Origin: Vannielia litorea
Lineage (GTDB): Bacteria; Pseudomonadota; Alphaproteobacteria; Rhodobacterales; Rhodobacteraceae
DNA: 64,000 nt
NCBI RefSeq assembly: GCF_900142295.1
Contig: NZ_FSRL01000001.1
Location: 3,224,001 to 3,288,000 of the forward strand
Reading direction: 5' to 3'
Part shown: positions 9,059 through 18,019 of the stretch, one piece after another
Position numbering within the stretch: the first letter of the stretch is position 1
How the letters are laid out: each line of letters opens with the position of its first letter
Translations under genes and position numbers: made by a program
The notes under the pieces: model-generated
What the model saw: the letters and a program-made list of their open reading frames with translations, nothing else
The model's database searches: none
Told to the model about the DNA's origin: nothing

Positions 9059-9464
9059 CCTCGTCGTCCTCTGCTTCGAGATCCCGGCGCACCCGGTCGT
9101 CGGCGAACATGCGGCGGGTGTCGTCCATCCGGTCGAAGGTTTCGTCGAGCTGAAAGCGCAGCTCCGGCGAGAACTTGAGCGCCAGCGACTTGTTGACCGC
9201 ACGGCGCAGCTCGGAGCGGTTGCGCCGCAGGGCATCGAGCGCGGCGGCCTCGCCCTGCCCGCCGAGCGGCATGACAAAGGCGGTGGCCACCTTCAGATCG
9301 GGCGAACAGCGAACCTCGCTCACGGTGATCGACATGCGCCCGAGTTCGTCATCATGCACGTCACCGCGCTGGAGCACCTGCGCCAGCGCCCGCCGGATCG
9401 TCTCCCCCACGCGCAGCTGGCGCTGCGAGGGGCCGGGACCGTCATTGAACCTGTTCTTCGCCAT
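9042..9464 (-). CDS. rbfA: Ribosome-binding factor A
   Basis: 140 residues. The KH-like RbfA core is clear: '[20 protein letters not shown]', '[19 protein letters not shown]', '[20 protein letters not shown]' and '[20 protein letters not shown]', followed by an acidic tail ([11 protein letters not shown]). RbfA binds the 30S subunit late in 16S maturation. The start at 9464 gives the canonical N-terminus; in-frame extension upstream would run through dapB. It is divergent from dapB across about 100 bases. In many bacteria rbfA lies next to infB and truB; here truB is 10 kb away. Confidence 0.95.
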   Translation of the reverse strand: MAKNRFNDGPGPSQRQLRVGETIRRALAQVLQRGDVHDDELGRMSITVSEVRCSPDLKVATAFVMPLGGQGEAAALDALRRNRSELRRAVNKSLALKFSPELRFQLDETFDRMDDTRRMFADDRVRRDLEAEDDEDDADI

Positions 9465-9564
9465 GGGCCGGACATAGGACGCGCAGGACGCCCACGCAAG
9501 CGGGGCTTTGCGCCGCATGTCCGTGTCAGCTAAACGGGGCCGAACGTGAGAAGGACGAAGAGCG

Positions 9565-10383
9565 ATGATGGACGTGCCCGGGATCGTGGTGATGGGGGCT
9601 TCCGGCCGGATGGGGCGGATGCTGGTGCAGAGCGTGCAGGAAAGCCCGGTGATGCGGCTCGCGGGCGCGCTGGAACGGCCGGGCCACGAGTGGATCGGCC
9701 GTGACGTGGGCGAGGCGATGGGCGGCGCGGCGCTGGGCGTGGCCGTCAACGACGACCCGCTGGAGGCCATGGCCGGCGCACAGGCCGTGATCGACTTCAC
9801 CGCGCCGGCGGCCACGGTGGAGATGGCCACGCTGGCCGCGCAGGCCCGTGCGGTGCATGTGATCGGCACCACCGGTCTCACCGACGACGACATCGCCAAG
9901 ATCGACCTCGCCGCGCGGCACGCGGTGATCGTGCGGGCGGGCAACATGTCTCTCGGGGTCAACCTGCTGACCGTGCTGGTGCGCAAGGTGGCCGCCGCGC
10001 TCGACGAGGATTTCGACATCGAGGTGGTGGAAGCACATCACCGGCACAAGGTGGATGCCCCCTCGGGCACCGCGCTGATGCTCGGCGAGGCCGCCGCCGA
10101 CGGGCGCGGGCATGGGCTGAAAGAGGTCTACGAAGCCGCCCGCGACGGGATCACCGGAGCGCGGAAGCGCGGGCAGATCGGGTTTTCGGCCATTCGCGGC
10201 GGTGACATCATCGGCGAGCACGACGTCATCTTCGCCGGCCCCGGCGAGCGGCTGACGCTCTCGCACAGCGCCACCGACCGAAGCCTCTTTGCCAAGGGCG
10301 CGCTGAAGGCCGCGCTCTGGGGACAGGGGCGCAGGCCGGGGCACTACTCGATGCTGGACGTGCTGGGGCTGGGCGCAAGCTAG
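9565..10383 (+). CDS. dapB: 4-hydroxy-tetrahydrodipicolinate reductase
   Basis: 272 residues, standard DapB length. The Rossmann motif 'GASGRMGRM' lies at residues 11-19, '[10 protein letters not shown]' is the cofactor loop, and '[15 protein letters not shown]' carries the catalytic His158/His159 and Lys162. DapB uses NAD(P)H to reduce HTPA to tetrahydrodipicolinate in the lysine/diaminopimelate pathway, feeding peptidoglycan. It is the first gene of a plus-strand unit, divergent from rbfA. The aminotransferase at 44037-45224 could catalyse a later step of the same pathway. Confidence 0.97.
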   Translation: MMDVPGIVVMGASGRMGRMLVQSVQESPVMRLAGALERPGHEWIGRDVGEAMGGAALGVAVNDDPLEAMAGAQAVIDFTAPAATVEMATLAAQARAVHVIGTTGLTDDDIAKIDLAARHAVIVRAGNMSLGVNLLTVLVRKVAAALDEDFDIEVVEAHHRHKVDAPSGTALMLGEAAADGRGHGLKEVYEAARDGITGARKRGQIGFSAIRGGDIIGEHDVIFAGPGERLTLSHSATDRSLFAKGALKAALWGQGRRPGHYSMLDVLGLGAS

Positions 10384-10462
10384 GCCGGGCAGGCTCATAG
10401 GACCCCTCCAAGGCGCTCTTCGCCCCGGGCGAGGACGCCTCGAAGGGCAAATGAGCCGCCCC

Positions 10463-10636
10463 TCAGAAGTCGATTGCCAGGCCCTTCTTCTCCCAGTCAC
10501 CATAGCGGACAGGTTCGGGGCCGTCGCGGCCGCCGAGCTCTTCGGGGAGATCCAGCGCCTTGGCAGCCTTGCGCCGCTCCTCGGCCTCGGCCAGCGCACG
10601 GAGGGCCTCGGGGGGCAGATCTTTGCGGTCGGTCAC
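10463..10636 (-). CDS. Small DUF1674 protein (succinate dehydrogenase assembly factor 4-like)
   Basis: 57 residues, translated from a GTG start with AAGGAG 8 bases upstream. The conserved C-terminus 'GPEPVRYGDWEKKGLAIDF' is the DUF1674/SDHAF4 signature; the rest is a charged helix (ALAEAEERRKAAKAL). In mitochondria SDHAF4 binds flavinylated SdhA; the bacterial role is inferred from homology. The gene lies on the minus strand between plus-strand dapB and rsmB. It is short and GTG-started, so automatic annotation could miss it. Confidence 0.85.
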   Translation of the reverse strand: MTDRKDLPPEALRALAEAEERRKAAKALDLPEELGGRDGPEPVRYGDWEKKGLAIDF

Positions 10637-10706
10637 GGGTTACGCTCCTTGTCAGGGCCTGGAGCCTGATATAGCCCGCAATTCACAACCGGAAAAGGGG
10701 AAGGCC

Positions 10707-11930
10707 ATGGCCGATGCCGCGCGGGAGCTGGCGCTCTCATTCATCAAGAGCGTGCTGGCGCAGCGGATCATGATGCAGGACCTCGTGGCTGCCGCGAGCG
10801 CACCGCCCGAGGTGATGGCACGGGCACAGCGGCTGGCGAATGCGACCCTGCGCAACCTCGGGCCCGCCGATGCCGCCCTCAAACCCTGGCTCAAGAAGGC
10901 GCCCCCCGCCCCGGTGCGTGATGTGCTTCGGCTGGCAACGGTGGAGCTTCTGGCGCTGGGCGAGGCGCCCCACGGCGTGGTGAGTGAAGCGGTCAGCCTC
11001 ACCCGGCAGGCCAGCCCGCGCGCGACCGGCATGGCCAACGCTGTGCTGCGGCGGGTGGCTGAAGAGGGCCAGGCGGCGTTCGATGCCGCCCCGCCGACCC
11101 GGATGGGCAACTGGCTTCGCGGACGTCTCGGCGCGGTCTACGGCAATGCGGTGGTGGCACGGATCGAGGCGGCCCATGGTGCGGGCGCACCGCTGGACCT
11201 GACCGCAAAGGGCGATCCGGCGGCCCTTGCGGAGGCCACCGGCGGCACGGTCCTGCCCACCGGATCGGTCCGGATCAGCGGGCCGGCGCAGGTGACGGCA
11301 CTGCCGGGCTACGAGGAGGGGGCGTTCTGGGTGCAGGATGCGGCGGCTGCGCTGCCGGCGAAGCTGCTCGACGCTCAGCCCGGCGAACGGGTGCTGGACC
11401 TCTGCGCCGCGCCGGGCGGCAAGACGATGCAACTCGCTTCTGCCGGGGCCGACGTGACCGCGCTGGACCTTTCGGAGCGGCGGCTGAAACGGGTGGAAGA
11501 GAACCTTGCCCGCACCGGGCTCACCGCAACCCTGGTGGCAGCAGACGTGCTCACATGGGAGCCGGAAGGGCTGTTCGACGTCATTCTGCTCGATGCCCCC
11601 TGCTCCGCCACCGGCACCATCCGCCGCCACCCCGACCTGCCCCATGTCAAGGATGGCAAGGGGCTCAAGGAGCTTTTTGCGATGCAAACCGCCATGCTGG
11701 AGCGGGCGATGAGCTGGCTCAAGCCCGGCGGACGTCTGGTGTATTGCACGTGCAGCCTGCTGCCCGAAGAAGGGGAGAAGCAGGTGGAAGGGTACACCCT
11801 CGCGCGCCCGGAGGCCGCCTGGGTCGAAGACAGCTGGCGCGCGGGCGACGGCCTGCGGCTGCGCCCCGATTTCTGGCCCGAGGTTGGCGGGATGGATGGA
11901 TTCTACATGGCGGTTCTGCGCAGGGCCTGA
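10707..11930 (+). CDS. rsmB: RsmB-type 16S rRNA m5C methyltransferase
   Basis: 407 residues. An N-terminal NusB-like RNA-binding domain (about 1-130, e.g. 'RDVLRLATVELLALGEAPHG') precedes the SAM-dependent Fmu domain. Motif I is 'DLCAAPGGKTMQLAS'. Motif IV is 'DAPCSATGTIRRHPD' with Cys299. Motif VI is 'YCTCSLLPEEGE' with the nucleophile Cys349 in T-C-S. RsmB makes m5C967 in 16S rRNA. The start at 10707 follows a purine-rich GGAAAAGGGGAAGG. It leads a plus-strand run with the heparinase-like gene and purH. Confidence 0.9.
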   Translation: MADAARELALSFIKSVLAQRIMMQDLVAAASAPPEVMARAQRLANATLRNLGPADAALKPWLKKAPPAPVRDVLRLATVELLALGEAPHGVVSEAVSLTRQASPRATGMANAVLRRVAEEGQAAFDAAPPTRMGNWLRGRLGAVYGNAVVARIEAAHGAGAPLDLTAKGDPAALAEATGGTVLPTGSVRISGPAQVTALPGYEEGAFWVQDAAAALPAKLLDAQPGERVLDLCAAPGGKTMQLASAGADVTALDLSERRLKRVEENLARTGLTATLVAADVLTWEPEGLFDVILLDAPCSATGTIRRHPDLPHVKDGKGLKELFAMQTAMLERAMSWLKPGGRLVYCTCSLLPEEGEKQVEGYTLARPEAAWVEDSWRAGDGLRLRPDFWPEVGGMDGFYMAVLRRA

Positions 11931-12022
11931 CCTGTCTGCCGATCAGCAGGTGACACCCAGCCACCAGGGGCCTATCCTGCGCCGCAATCAACAAACCGCC
12001 CCAAGGGCAGCCCGGGAGCACG

Positions 12023-13786
12023 ATGGCAGGCACCCTCGCAAAGCATCCGTCCGCCAACTGGACGCGGATGGCCAACCGGCTTCAGGCCCGGCTGGCAACG
12101 CTGTCGCGCCCGGCCACCGCCTTCACCAGCCAGCCCGAGCCACGCACCATCGGCAGCTTCGCACGCGGCAGGCAACTCGTGGCGGGCACCTATCTGTTCG
12201 CCGGCTATCTCGTGGAGGCGCAGGGCGATACGCGTCCGATCTGGGACATGCCGACCCCGTCGCCCGAGTTCACCGAGGCGCTGATGGGCTTCGCCTGGCT
12301 TGATGACCTTGCCGCCGTGGGCGACCTGCGCGCCCGCAAAAAGGCGCAGGACTGGACATGGGTCTGGATCGAGCGCTTCGGGCGCGGGCGTGGGCCGGGG
12401 TGGACACCCGACCTCACCGGGCGGCGCCTGATTCGATGGATCAACCACGCGATCTTCCTGTTGAACGGTCGCAGCTCCGAGCAAAGCCAGGCCTACTTCA
12501 AGGCTCTGGCCGGGCAGACCCGCTTTCTTGCCCGCCGCTGGCGCTCCGCCGCGCCCGGCCTGCCGCGCTTCGAGGCGCTGACCGGGCTGATCTATGCCGG
12601 CCTCGCGCTTCAGGGCATGGAAGGTCACGTGGCTCCGGCGCTCAAGGCGCTCTCCCGCGAATGCGACCGCCAGGTCGACGCAGAAGGCGGCATCCCCACC
12701 CGCAACCCCGAAGAGCTGATGGAGGTGCTGACGCTGCTCACCTGGACGGTGCATGCCCTGGTCGATGCAGACCACCCGGTGCCGCGCCCGCTCACCGCCG
12801 CCATCGCCCGCATCACCCCCACCCTCCGCGCCCTGCGGCACGCCGACGGGGGGCTGGCCCGCTTTCACGGCGGCGGGCGCGGGCTGGAGGGGCGGCTCGA
12901 TGCAGCGCTGGTGGCCTCGGGCGTGCGCGAGGGGCCGGGCGAAGGCCTGTCGATGGGCTATGCGCGGCTCTCCTCCGGCCGCACCACCGTCATCGTCGAC
13001 GCCGCCAGGCCGCCCACCGGGCCCGCCTCGGCGCGCGCCCACGCCTCGACTCTCGCCTTCGAGCTCACCTCCGGCCGCCGCCCGGTGATCGTGAGCTGCG
13101 GCTCGGGCGCGAGCTTCGGCGAAGGCTGGCGCCGGGCGGGCCGGGCGACCGCCTCGCACTCCACGCTGGCAGTTGAGCGCTATTCCTCCTCCCGGCTGGC
13201 CACCGCCACGGGCCACCGCGGCGAGTTTCTGGAGGACACGCCGGGGCAGGTGAAGGTGGAGCGCACCGCCGACCAGGTCGGCATCCACCTGCGTGCGGGC
13301 CACGACGGCTATGGGCGGACCCACGGGCTGACCCACATGCGCCGCCTCGATCTAGACCCGTCGGGCCGCCTTCTGACGGGCACCGACACGCTTCGGGCCT
13401 TCACCGAAGACGCCCGCAAATCCTTCGACGCGGCCATGACGCGGATGCAGCTTCAGGGCGTGGCCTTCACCGCGCATTTCCACCTGCACCCGGATGTGGA
13501 TGCCACCGTCGACATGGGCGGGCTTGCGGTGTCGCTGGCCCTGAAGTCCGGCGAGATCTGGGTCTTTCGCTATTCCGGAAAGGCGGAGCTGACGCTGGAG
13601 CCTTCGGTTTACCTCGAACAGGGTCGGATCAAGCCGCGCGCGACGCGGCAGATCGTCCTTTCTGCCAAAGTCATGGACTACGGCCACGAGATCGGCTGGA
13701 CCTTGGCGAAAGCACAGGATACCCCGCTGGCCATTCGTGACACGCTCCGCGACGGCGACGATGAAGAGGACGCGGGGCAGGGCTGA
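12023..13786 (+). CDS. Heparinase II/III family protein
   Basis: 587 residues, no obvious signal peptide. The N-terminal two thirds look alpha-helical (an alpha/alpha toroid is expected). The C-terminal beta domain includes the heparinase II/III signature region 'RRAGRATASHSTLAVERYSS' and 'GHDGYGRTHGLTHMRRL'. Such a gene sits between rsmB and purH in many Rhodobacteraceae; its polysaccharide substrate has, to my knowledge, not been established. The start follows a GGGAG sequence. The 12-base gap to purH suggests cotranscription. Confidence 0.88.
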   Translation: MAGTLAKHPSANWTRMANRLQARLATLSRPATAFTSQPEPRTIGSFARGRQLVAGTYLFAGYLVEAQGDTRPIWDMPTPSPEFTEALMGFAWLDDLAAVGDLRARKKAQDWTWVWIERFGRGRGPGWTPDLTGRRLIRWINHAIFLLNGRSSEQSQAYFKALAGQTRFLARRWRSAAPGLPRFEALTGLIYAGLALQGMEGHVAPALKALSRECDRQVDAEGGIPTRNPEELMEVLTLLTWTVHALVDADHPVPRPLTAAIARITPTLRALRHADGGLARFHGGGRGLEGRLDAALVASGVREGPGEGLSMGYARLSSGRTTVIVDAARPPTGPASARAHASTLAFELTSGRRPVIVSCGSGASFGEGWRRAGRATASHSTLAVERYSSSRLATATGHRGEFLEDTPGQVKVERTADQVGIHLRAGHDGYGRTHGLTHMRRLDLDPSGRLLTGTDTLRAFTEDARKSFDAAMTRMQLQGVAFTAHFHLHPDVDATVDMGGLAVSLALKSGEIWVFRYSGKAELTLEPSVYLEQGRIKPRATRQIVLSAKVMDYGHEIGWTLAKAQDTPLAIRDTLRDGDDEEDAGQG

Positions 13787-13798
13787 CCGAGGGGACCG

Positions 13799-15394
13799 AT
13801 GCCGATGACCAACCTGCAACCCATTCGCCGCGCGCTGCTGTCCGTTTCCGACAAGGAGGGGCTGGTGGAACTGGCCGAGCTTCTGGCGCAGCGCGGGATC
13901 GAGATTCTCTCGACCGGCGGCAGCGCGGGCATGCTGCGCGACGCCGGGATCACGGTGAAGGACGTTGCGGAGGTGACCGGCTTTCCCGAGATGATGGACG
14001 GCCGGGTCAAGACCCTGCACCCCCGCGTGCACGGCGGGTTGCTCGCCCTGCGCGACAACGCCGATCACGTGGCAGCGATGGAGGAGCACGGCATCGGCCC
14101 GATCGACCTGCTGGTGGTCAACCTCTACCCCTTCGAGGCGACCGTCGCCAAAGGCGCCGACTACGACACCTGCATCGAGAACATCGACATCGGCGGCCCG
14201 GCGATGATCCGCGCGGCCGCCAAGAACCACGCCTTTGTCAATGTGGTCACCGATGTCGCGGATTACGCCGCACTGGTGGCCGAACTCGACGAGAACGACG
14301 GGCAGACCACCCTCGCCTTCCGCCAGCAACTGGCCCAGACGGCCTATGCCCGCACGGCGGCCTATGACGCGGCGGTGAGCACTTGGATGGCGGATGCCAT
14401 CGGCCAGCCCACCCCGCGCCGGCGTGCCTTTGCCGGCACGCTCGCGGCAACCATGCGCTACGGCGAGAACCCGCACCAGGCTGCCGCCTTCTACACCGAC
14501 GGCACCGGGCGGCCCGGCGTAGCCACCGCCGAGCAGCATCAAGGCAAGGCGTTGAGCTACAACAACATCAACGACACCGACGCGGCCTACGAGCTGGTCA
14601 GCGAGTTCGCTCCCGAGAGCGGCCCGGCCTGCGCGATCATCAAGCACGCCAACCCCTGCGGCGTGGCGCGGGGCGCGACGCTGGAAGAGGCCTACCGCCG
14701 CGCCTTCGATTGCGACCGCACCTCGGCCTTTGGCGGGATCATCGCTCTGAACGGCAAGCTCGACGGCGCGACGGCGCGGGCGATCAGTGAGATCTTCACC
14801 GAGGTCGTCATCGCGCCCGAGGCCGATGACGAGGCCAGGGAGATCTTTGCGGCCAAGAAGAACCTGCGCCTGCTGACCACCGGCGCGCTCGCCGACCCTC
14901 GTCAACCGATGCTGACCTATCGGCAGGTGAGCGGCGGCATGCTCGTGCAGGACAAGGACGTGGGCCATGTCAGCAAGGCGGAGCTGAAGGTGGTGACCAA
15001 GGTGCAGCCCACCGACGCCCAGCTCGATGACCTGCTCTTCGCCTGGACCGTGGGAAAGCACGTGAAGTCGAACGCGATCATCTACGTGAAGGACGGCGCC
15101 ACCGTGGGCGTGGGCGCGGGCCAAATGAGCCGGGTCGACAGCAGCCGCATCGCCGCCCGCAAGAGCCTCGACATGGCCGAGGCGCTGGGGCTCTCCGAGC
15201 CGCTGACCAAGGGCTCCGTCGTGGCCTCCGATGCCTTCTTTCCCTTCGCCGACGGGCTGATGGCCGCGGTCGAGGCCGGCGCGCGCGCGGTGATCCAGCC
15301 GGGCGGTTCCATGCGGGATGACGAGGTGATCGCCGCTGCCGACGAGGCAGGCATCGCCATGGTCTTCACCGGCATGCGGCACTTCCGGCACTGA
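13799..15394 (+). CDS. purH: Bifunctional AICAR formyltransferase/IMP cyclohydrolase
   Basis: 531 residues, full length. The N-terminal IMP cyclohydrolase (MGS-like fold) is marked by '[16 protein letters not shown]', 'STGGSAG' and '[15 protein letters not shown]'. The C-terminal AICAR formyltransferase carries '[13 protein letters not shown]' with Lys282-His283. Together they perform the last two steps of IMP synthesis. ATG codons at 13799 and 13805 are both possible. The stop TGA shares its A with the lspA ATG, a 1-base overlap. Confidence 0.97.
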   Translation: MPMTNLQPIRRALLSVSDKEGLVELAELLAQRGIEILSTGGSAGMLRDAGITVKDVAEVTGFPEMMDGRVKTLHPRVHGGLLALRDNADHVAAMEEHGIGPIDLLVVNLYPFEATVAKGADYDTCIENIDIGGPAMIRAAAKNHAFVNVVTDVADYAALVAELDENDGQTTLAFRQQLAQTAYARTAAYDAAVSTWMADAIGQPTPRRRAFAGTLAATMRYGENPHQAAAFYTDGTGRPGVATAEQHQGKALSYNNINDTDAAYELVSEFAPESGPACAIIKHANPCGVARGATLEEAYRRAFDCDRTSAFGGIIALNGKLDGATARAISEIFTEVVIAPEADDEAREIFAAKKNLRLLTTGALADPRQPMLTYRQVSGGMLVQDKDVGHVSKAELKVVTKVQPTDAQLDDLLFAWTVGKHVKSNAIIYVKDGATVGVGAGQMSRVDSSRIAARKSLDMAEALGLSEPLTKGSVVASDAFFPFADGLMAAVEAGARAVIQPGGSMRDDEVIAAADEAGIAMVFTGMRHFRH

Positions 15395-15897
15395 TGCGCT
15401 GGCTGGGGATCTCTGCACTGCTGGCCTTTGTCATCGACCAGGCCAGCAAGTGGATCGTGTTTCAGGGGCTGAACCTCTGGGAGAAGCAGCGGATCGACGT
15501 CCTGGACCCACTTCTGGTGTTCCGTCCCGGGATCAACGAGGGCATCAATTTCGGGCTCTTCGGCGGTGGCTCAGGCACCCAGCGGATCATCCTCATCGTC
15601 ATCGCGCTGGGGCTTTCGGCCGCGCTTGCCGTCTGGGCATACCGCAGCTTCACCACCCGCCGTGCCTTTGCCTCTGCCGGTCTGGTGATCGGCGGTGCGC
15701 TGGCCAATGCGCTCGACCGCGTGCTCTTTCCCGGCGTGCTCGACTTTCTCAACATGTCCTGCTGCGGCATCTCCAACCCCTATCTCTTCAATCTCGCCGA
15801 CGTCTTCATCTTTGCCGGCGCCTTCGGCCTGATCCTCTGGACAGGCGGTTCGTCAGACGCGAAAAAGGCGGCTGACGAGGGGCACGAAACACGCTAG
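15394..15897 (+). CDS. lspA: Lipoprotein signal peptidase (signal peptidase II)
   Basis: 167 residues with four hydrophobic spans. The two catalytic aspartates appear in '[20 protein letters not shown]' and '[15 protein letters not shown]'; 'IDQASKWIV' is the usual N-terminal motif. LspA cleaves prolipoprotein signal peptides in the inner membrane before the modified cysteine. It is coupled to purH by a 1-base overlap and followed 47 bases later by a lipoprotein that would be its substrate. Confidence 0.95.
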   Translation: MRWLGISALLAFVIDQASKWIVFQGLNLWEKQRIDVLDPLLVFRPGINEGINFGLFGGGSGTQRIILIVIALGLSAALAVWAYRSFTTRRAFASAGLVIGGALANALDRVLFPGVLDFLNMSCCGISNPYLFNLADVFIFAGAFGLILWTGGSSDAKKAADEGHETR

Positions 15898-15944
15898 AAC
15901 GTGCAAAAGACCAAGAGGATGGCCGAGTGGGTTCAGGGGCAGAG

Positions 15945-16478
15945 ATGATGGCGAAGCAAGCCCGGCGCATGGCGCTGCTGCTGCTCGTCTGCGCGTCGGT
16001 TGCGGCGTGCTCGCGTGAGCCAGATCTGATGAACATCGAACGCGGGCAGGACACCCCGGACGAGTTTGCCATCCTGCCGAACAAGCCGATCCAGCAGCCC
16101 GAAAACTACCGCGACCTGCCCGCGCCGACCCTGGGCGGAAGCAACCGGGCCGACGCCTCGCCCTTCAAGGATGCCGTGGCGGCCCTCGGTGGCAACCCGG
16201 AGCGGCTCAACACCACGGGCCAGCTGGTGGGCGAGCCCGGTCTCATCGGCCACGTCACCCGCTTTGGCCTGACCCGGAACATCCGGCAGCAACTGGCTGC
16301 CGAGGACTACCAGTTCCGCAAGAAGAACGATGGCCGTCTGCTGGAGCGCCTGTTCAACGTCAACGTCTACTACAAGGCCTACGCCCGCCAGTCGCTCGAC
16401 CAGGAATCGGAGCTTTCGCGCTTCCGCCGGGCCGGCGTAGCCACCCCCTCCGCCCCGCCCGCAGGCGGCCTCCAGTAG
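15945..16478 (+). CDS. DUF3035 lipoprotein
   Basis: 177 residues. A type II signal ends in lipobox SVAAC with Cys22 (ATG at 15945 or 15948). The body matches DUF3035: 'DTPDEFAILPNKPIQQPENY' then 'LPAPTLGGSNRAD', a sequence typical of this alphaproteobacterial family. Function is unknown; the position right after lspA and before the M16 pair is a common arrangement in the group. The C-terminus is Pro/Ala/Gly-rich and low complexity. Confidence 0.83.
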   Translation: MMAKQARRMALLLLVCASVAACSREPDLMNIERGQDTPDEFAILPNKPIQQPENYRDLPAPTLGGSNRADASPFKDAVAALGGNPERLNTTGQLVGEPGLIGHVTRFGLTRNIRQQLAAEDYQFRKKNDGRLLERLFNVNVYYKAYARQSLDQESELSRFRRAGVATPSAPPAGGLQ

Positions 16479-16546
16479 GCTCCTGCCGCGCGGCCATGCG
16501 GCGGCGGCAATCGCTCGCACGGCGCTTCACAAGCACGTTGCCCCAC

Positions 16547-16574
16547 TTGCGCATATCTGGCCGGTGCCTAGGGT
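16547..16574 (+). promoter_or_regulatory. Candidate sigma-70-type promoter before the M16 operon
   Basis: TTGCGC at 16547-16552 and TAGGGT at 16569-16574 are separated by 16 bases and sit 30 bases before the ATG of the first M16 protease. This is a pattern match only. Confidence 0.35.
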
Positions 16575-16603
16575 AACCCTCGCATTCATCGAGAGGAGCG
16601 CCG

Positions 16604-18019
16604 ATGCACCCCTTCCGTCGCGCCAGAGTCGCCCTTGCGGCTCTTGTCGCCGCCTTCGCCCTTCCCGCCGCCGCCGAAGAAGTGACCACCTTCTCCCTCG
16701 AGAACGGGATGGAGGTGGTGGTGATAGAAGATCATCGGGCACCCGTCGTCGTCAACATGGTCTGGTATCGGACCGGGGCCGCCGACGAGCCACCCGGCAA
16801 GAGTGGTATCGCGCACTTCCTCGAACACCTGCTGTTTCAGGGTACCGACGACCTCGCGCCCGGCGAATTCAGCCGCGTGGTTGAGGAAAACGGCGGCACC
16901 GACAACGCGTTCACCTCCTGGGATTACACCGGCTACTTCCAGCGCGTCGCCGCCGACCGGCTCGAGCTGATGATGAAGATGGAGGCCGACAGGATGGTCG
17001 ACCTTCTCCTCACCGAGGAGGACGTGGCGACAGAGCTTCAGGTCATTCTCGAAGAGCGCAACCAGCGGATCGAGAACGACCCCTCGTCACTGTTCGGCGA
17101 GGACCGCCGGGCCGCGCAGTGGATGAACCACCCCTATGGCATCCCGATCATCGGATGGAAGCACGAGATGGAGGGGCTGACCCGGCAGGACGCGCTCGAC
17201 TTCTACAAGCTGCATTATTCACCCAACAACGCGATCCTGGTGGTGGCGGGCGACGTGACGCCCGAGCAGGTGCGGACCTTGGCCGAAACCCACTTCGGCC
17301 CGCTTCCGGCCAATCCCGAGCTGAAGCCGCGTGCCCGGCCGCAGGAGCCGCCCCACCGTGCGGCCGTGCACCTCGACTTCGAGGATCCGCGCATCTCTCA
17401 GCCCTATGTGGTGCGCACCTACCTCGCGCCGGAGCGCAACGCTGGCGCCCAGGAAAAGGCCGCCGCCCTGACCATGCTGGCAGAGTTGCTGGGGGGCTCC
17501 CCCACCTCCTCCCTGATGGGCCGGATGCTGCAATTCGACGAGAGCCTCGCAGTCTACTCCGCCGCCTTCTACTCCGGCGACAGCCTCGATGACGGTCAGT
17601 TCGGCTTTTATGCCGTGCCGGTGCCGGGCCGGTCGCTGGAAGACGCCGAGGCCGACATCGACCGCGTGATCGAGACCTTCTTCGAAGAGGGCATCGACAT
17701 GGACAACTTCGAGCGGATCAAGATGCAGGTCCGCGCCTCGGAAATCTATGCAAAGGACAACCTCCAGCGCCTTGCCCGCCGCTATGGCGAGGGTCTGACC
17801 ACCGGGCTGACGGTTGAAGATATCCAGGCCTGGCCGCAGGTGCTGCAGGCCGTGACCCCCGAGGATGTGATGGCCGCCGCCCGCGAGGTCCTCGCCATGC
17901 GCAACGCCGTCACCGGCTATGCCATGCGTCCCGCCGAGGTCCCACCTGCGCCCGAACCGGCCAGCGCACCCGCCCCCGAAGAGGCCTCCGAGCCCGTGAC
18001 CGAGGAGATCTCCCAGTGA
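16604..18019 (+). CDS. M16 family zinc metalloprotease (catalytic subunit)
   Basis: 471 residues. A Sec signal (1-24, FALPAAAEE) indicates export. The inverted zinc motif HxxEH is intact: 'GIAHFLEHLLFQGTD', His71, Glu74, His75. The downstream Glu ligand region 'VILEERNQRIEND' is present. The C-terminal 30 residues are Pro/Ala/Glu-rich. M16 proteases often act as active/inactive pairs; the next gene is the expected partner. The stop codon overlaps the partner's GTG start by 4 bases (GTGA). Confidence 0.93.
   Translation: MHPFRRARVALAALVAAFALPAAAEEVTTFSLENGMEVVVIEDHRAPVVVNMVWYRTGAADEPPGKSGIAHFLEHLLFQGTDDLAPGEFSRVVEENGGTDNAFTSWDYTGYFQRVAADRLELMMKMEADRMVDLLLTEEDVATELQVILEERNQRIENDPSSLFGEDRRAAQWMNHPYGIPIIGWKHEMEGLTRQDALDFYKLHYSPNNAILVVAGDVTPEQVRTLAETHFGPLPANPELKPRARPQEPPHRAAVHLDFEDPRISQPYVVRTYLAPERNAGAQEKAAALTMLAELLGGSPTSSLMGRMLQFDESLAVYSAAFYSGDSLDDGQFGFYAVPVPGRSLEDAEADIDRVIETFFEEGIDMDNFERIKMQVRASEIYAKDNLQRLARRYGEGLTTGLTVEDIQAWPQVLQAVTPEDVMAAAREVLAMRNAVTGYAMRPAEVPPAPEPASAPAPEEASEPVTEEISQ

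Noticed and set aside
10384..10462. Possible terminator after dapB
   Set aside because: Only short, interrupted pairing and no T-tract.
13352..15418. A 688-codon minus-strand frame opposite purH
   Set aside because: purH is complete on the plus strand; the antisense product is compositionally artificial.
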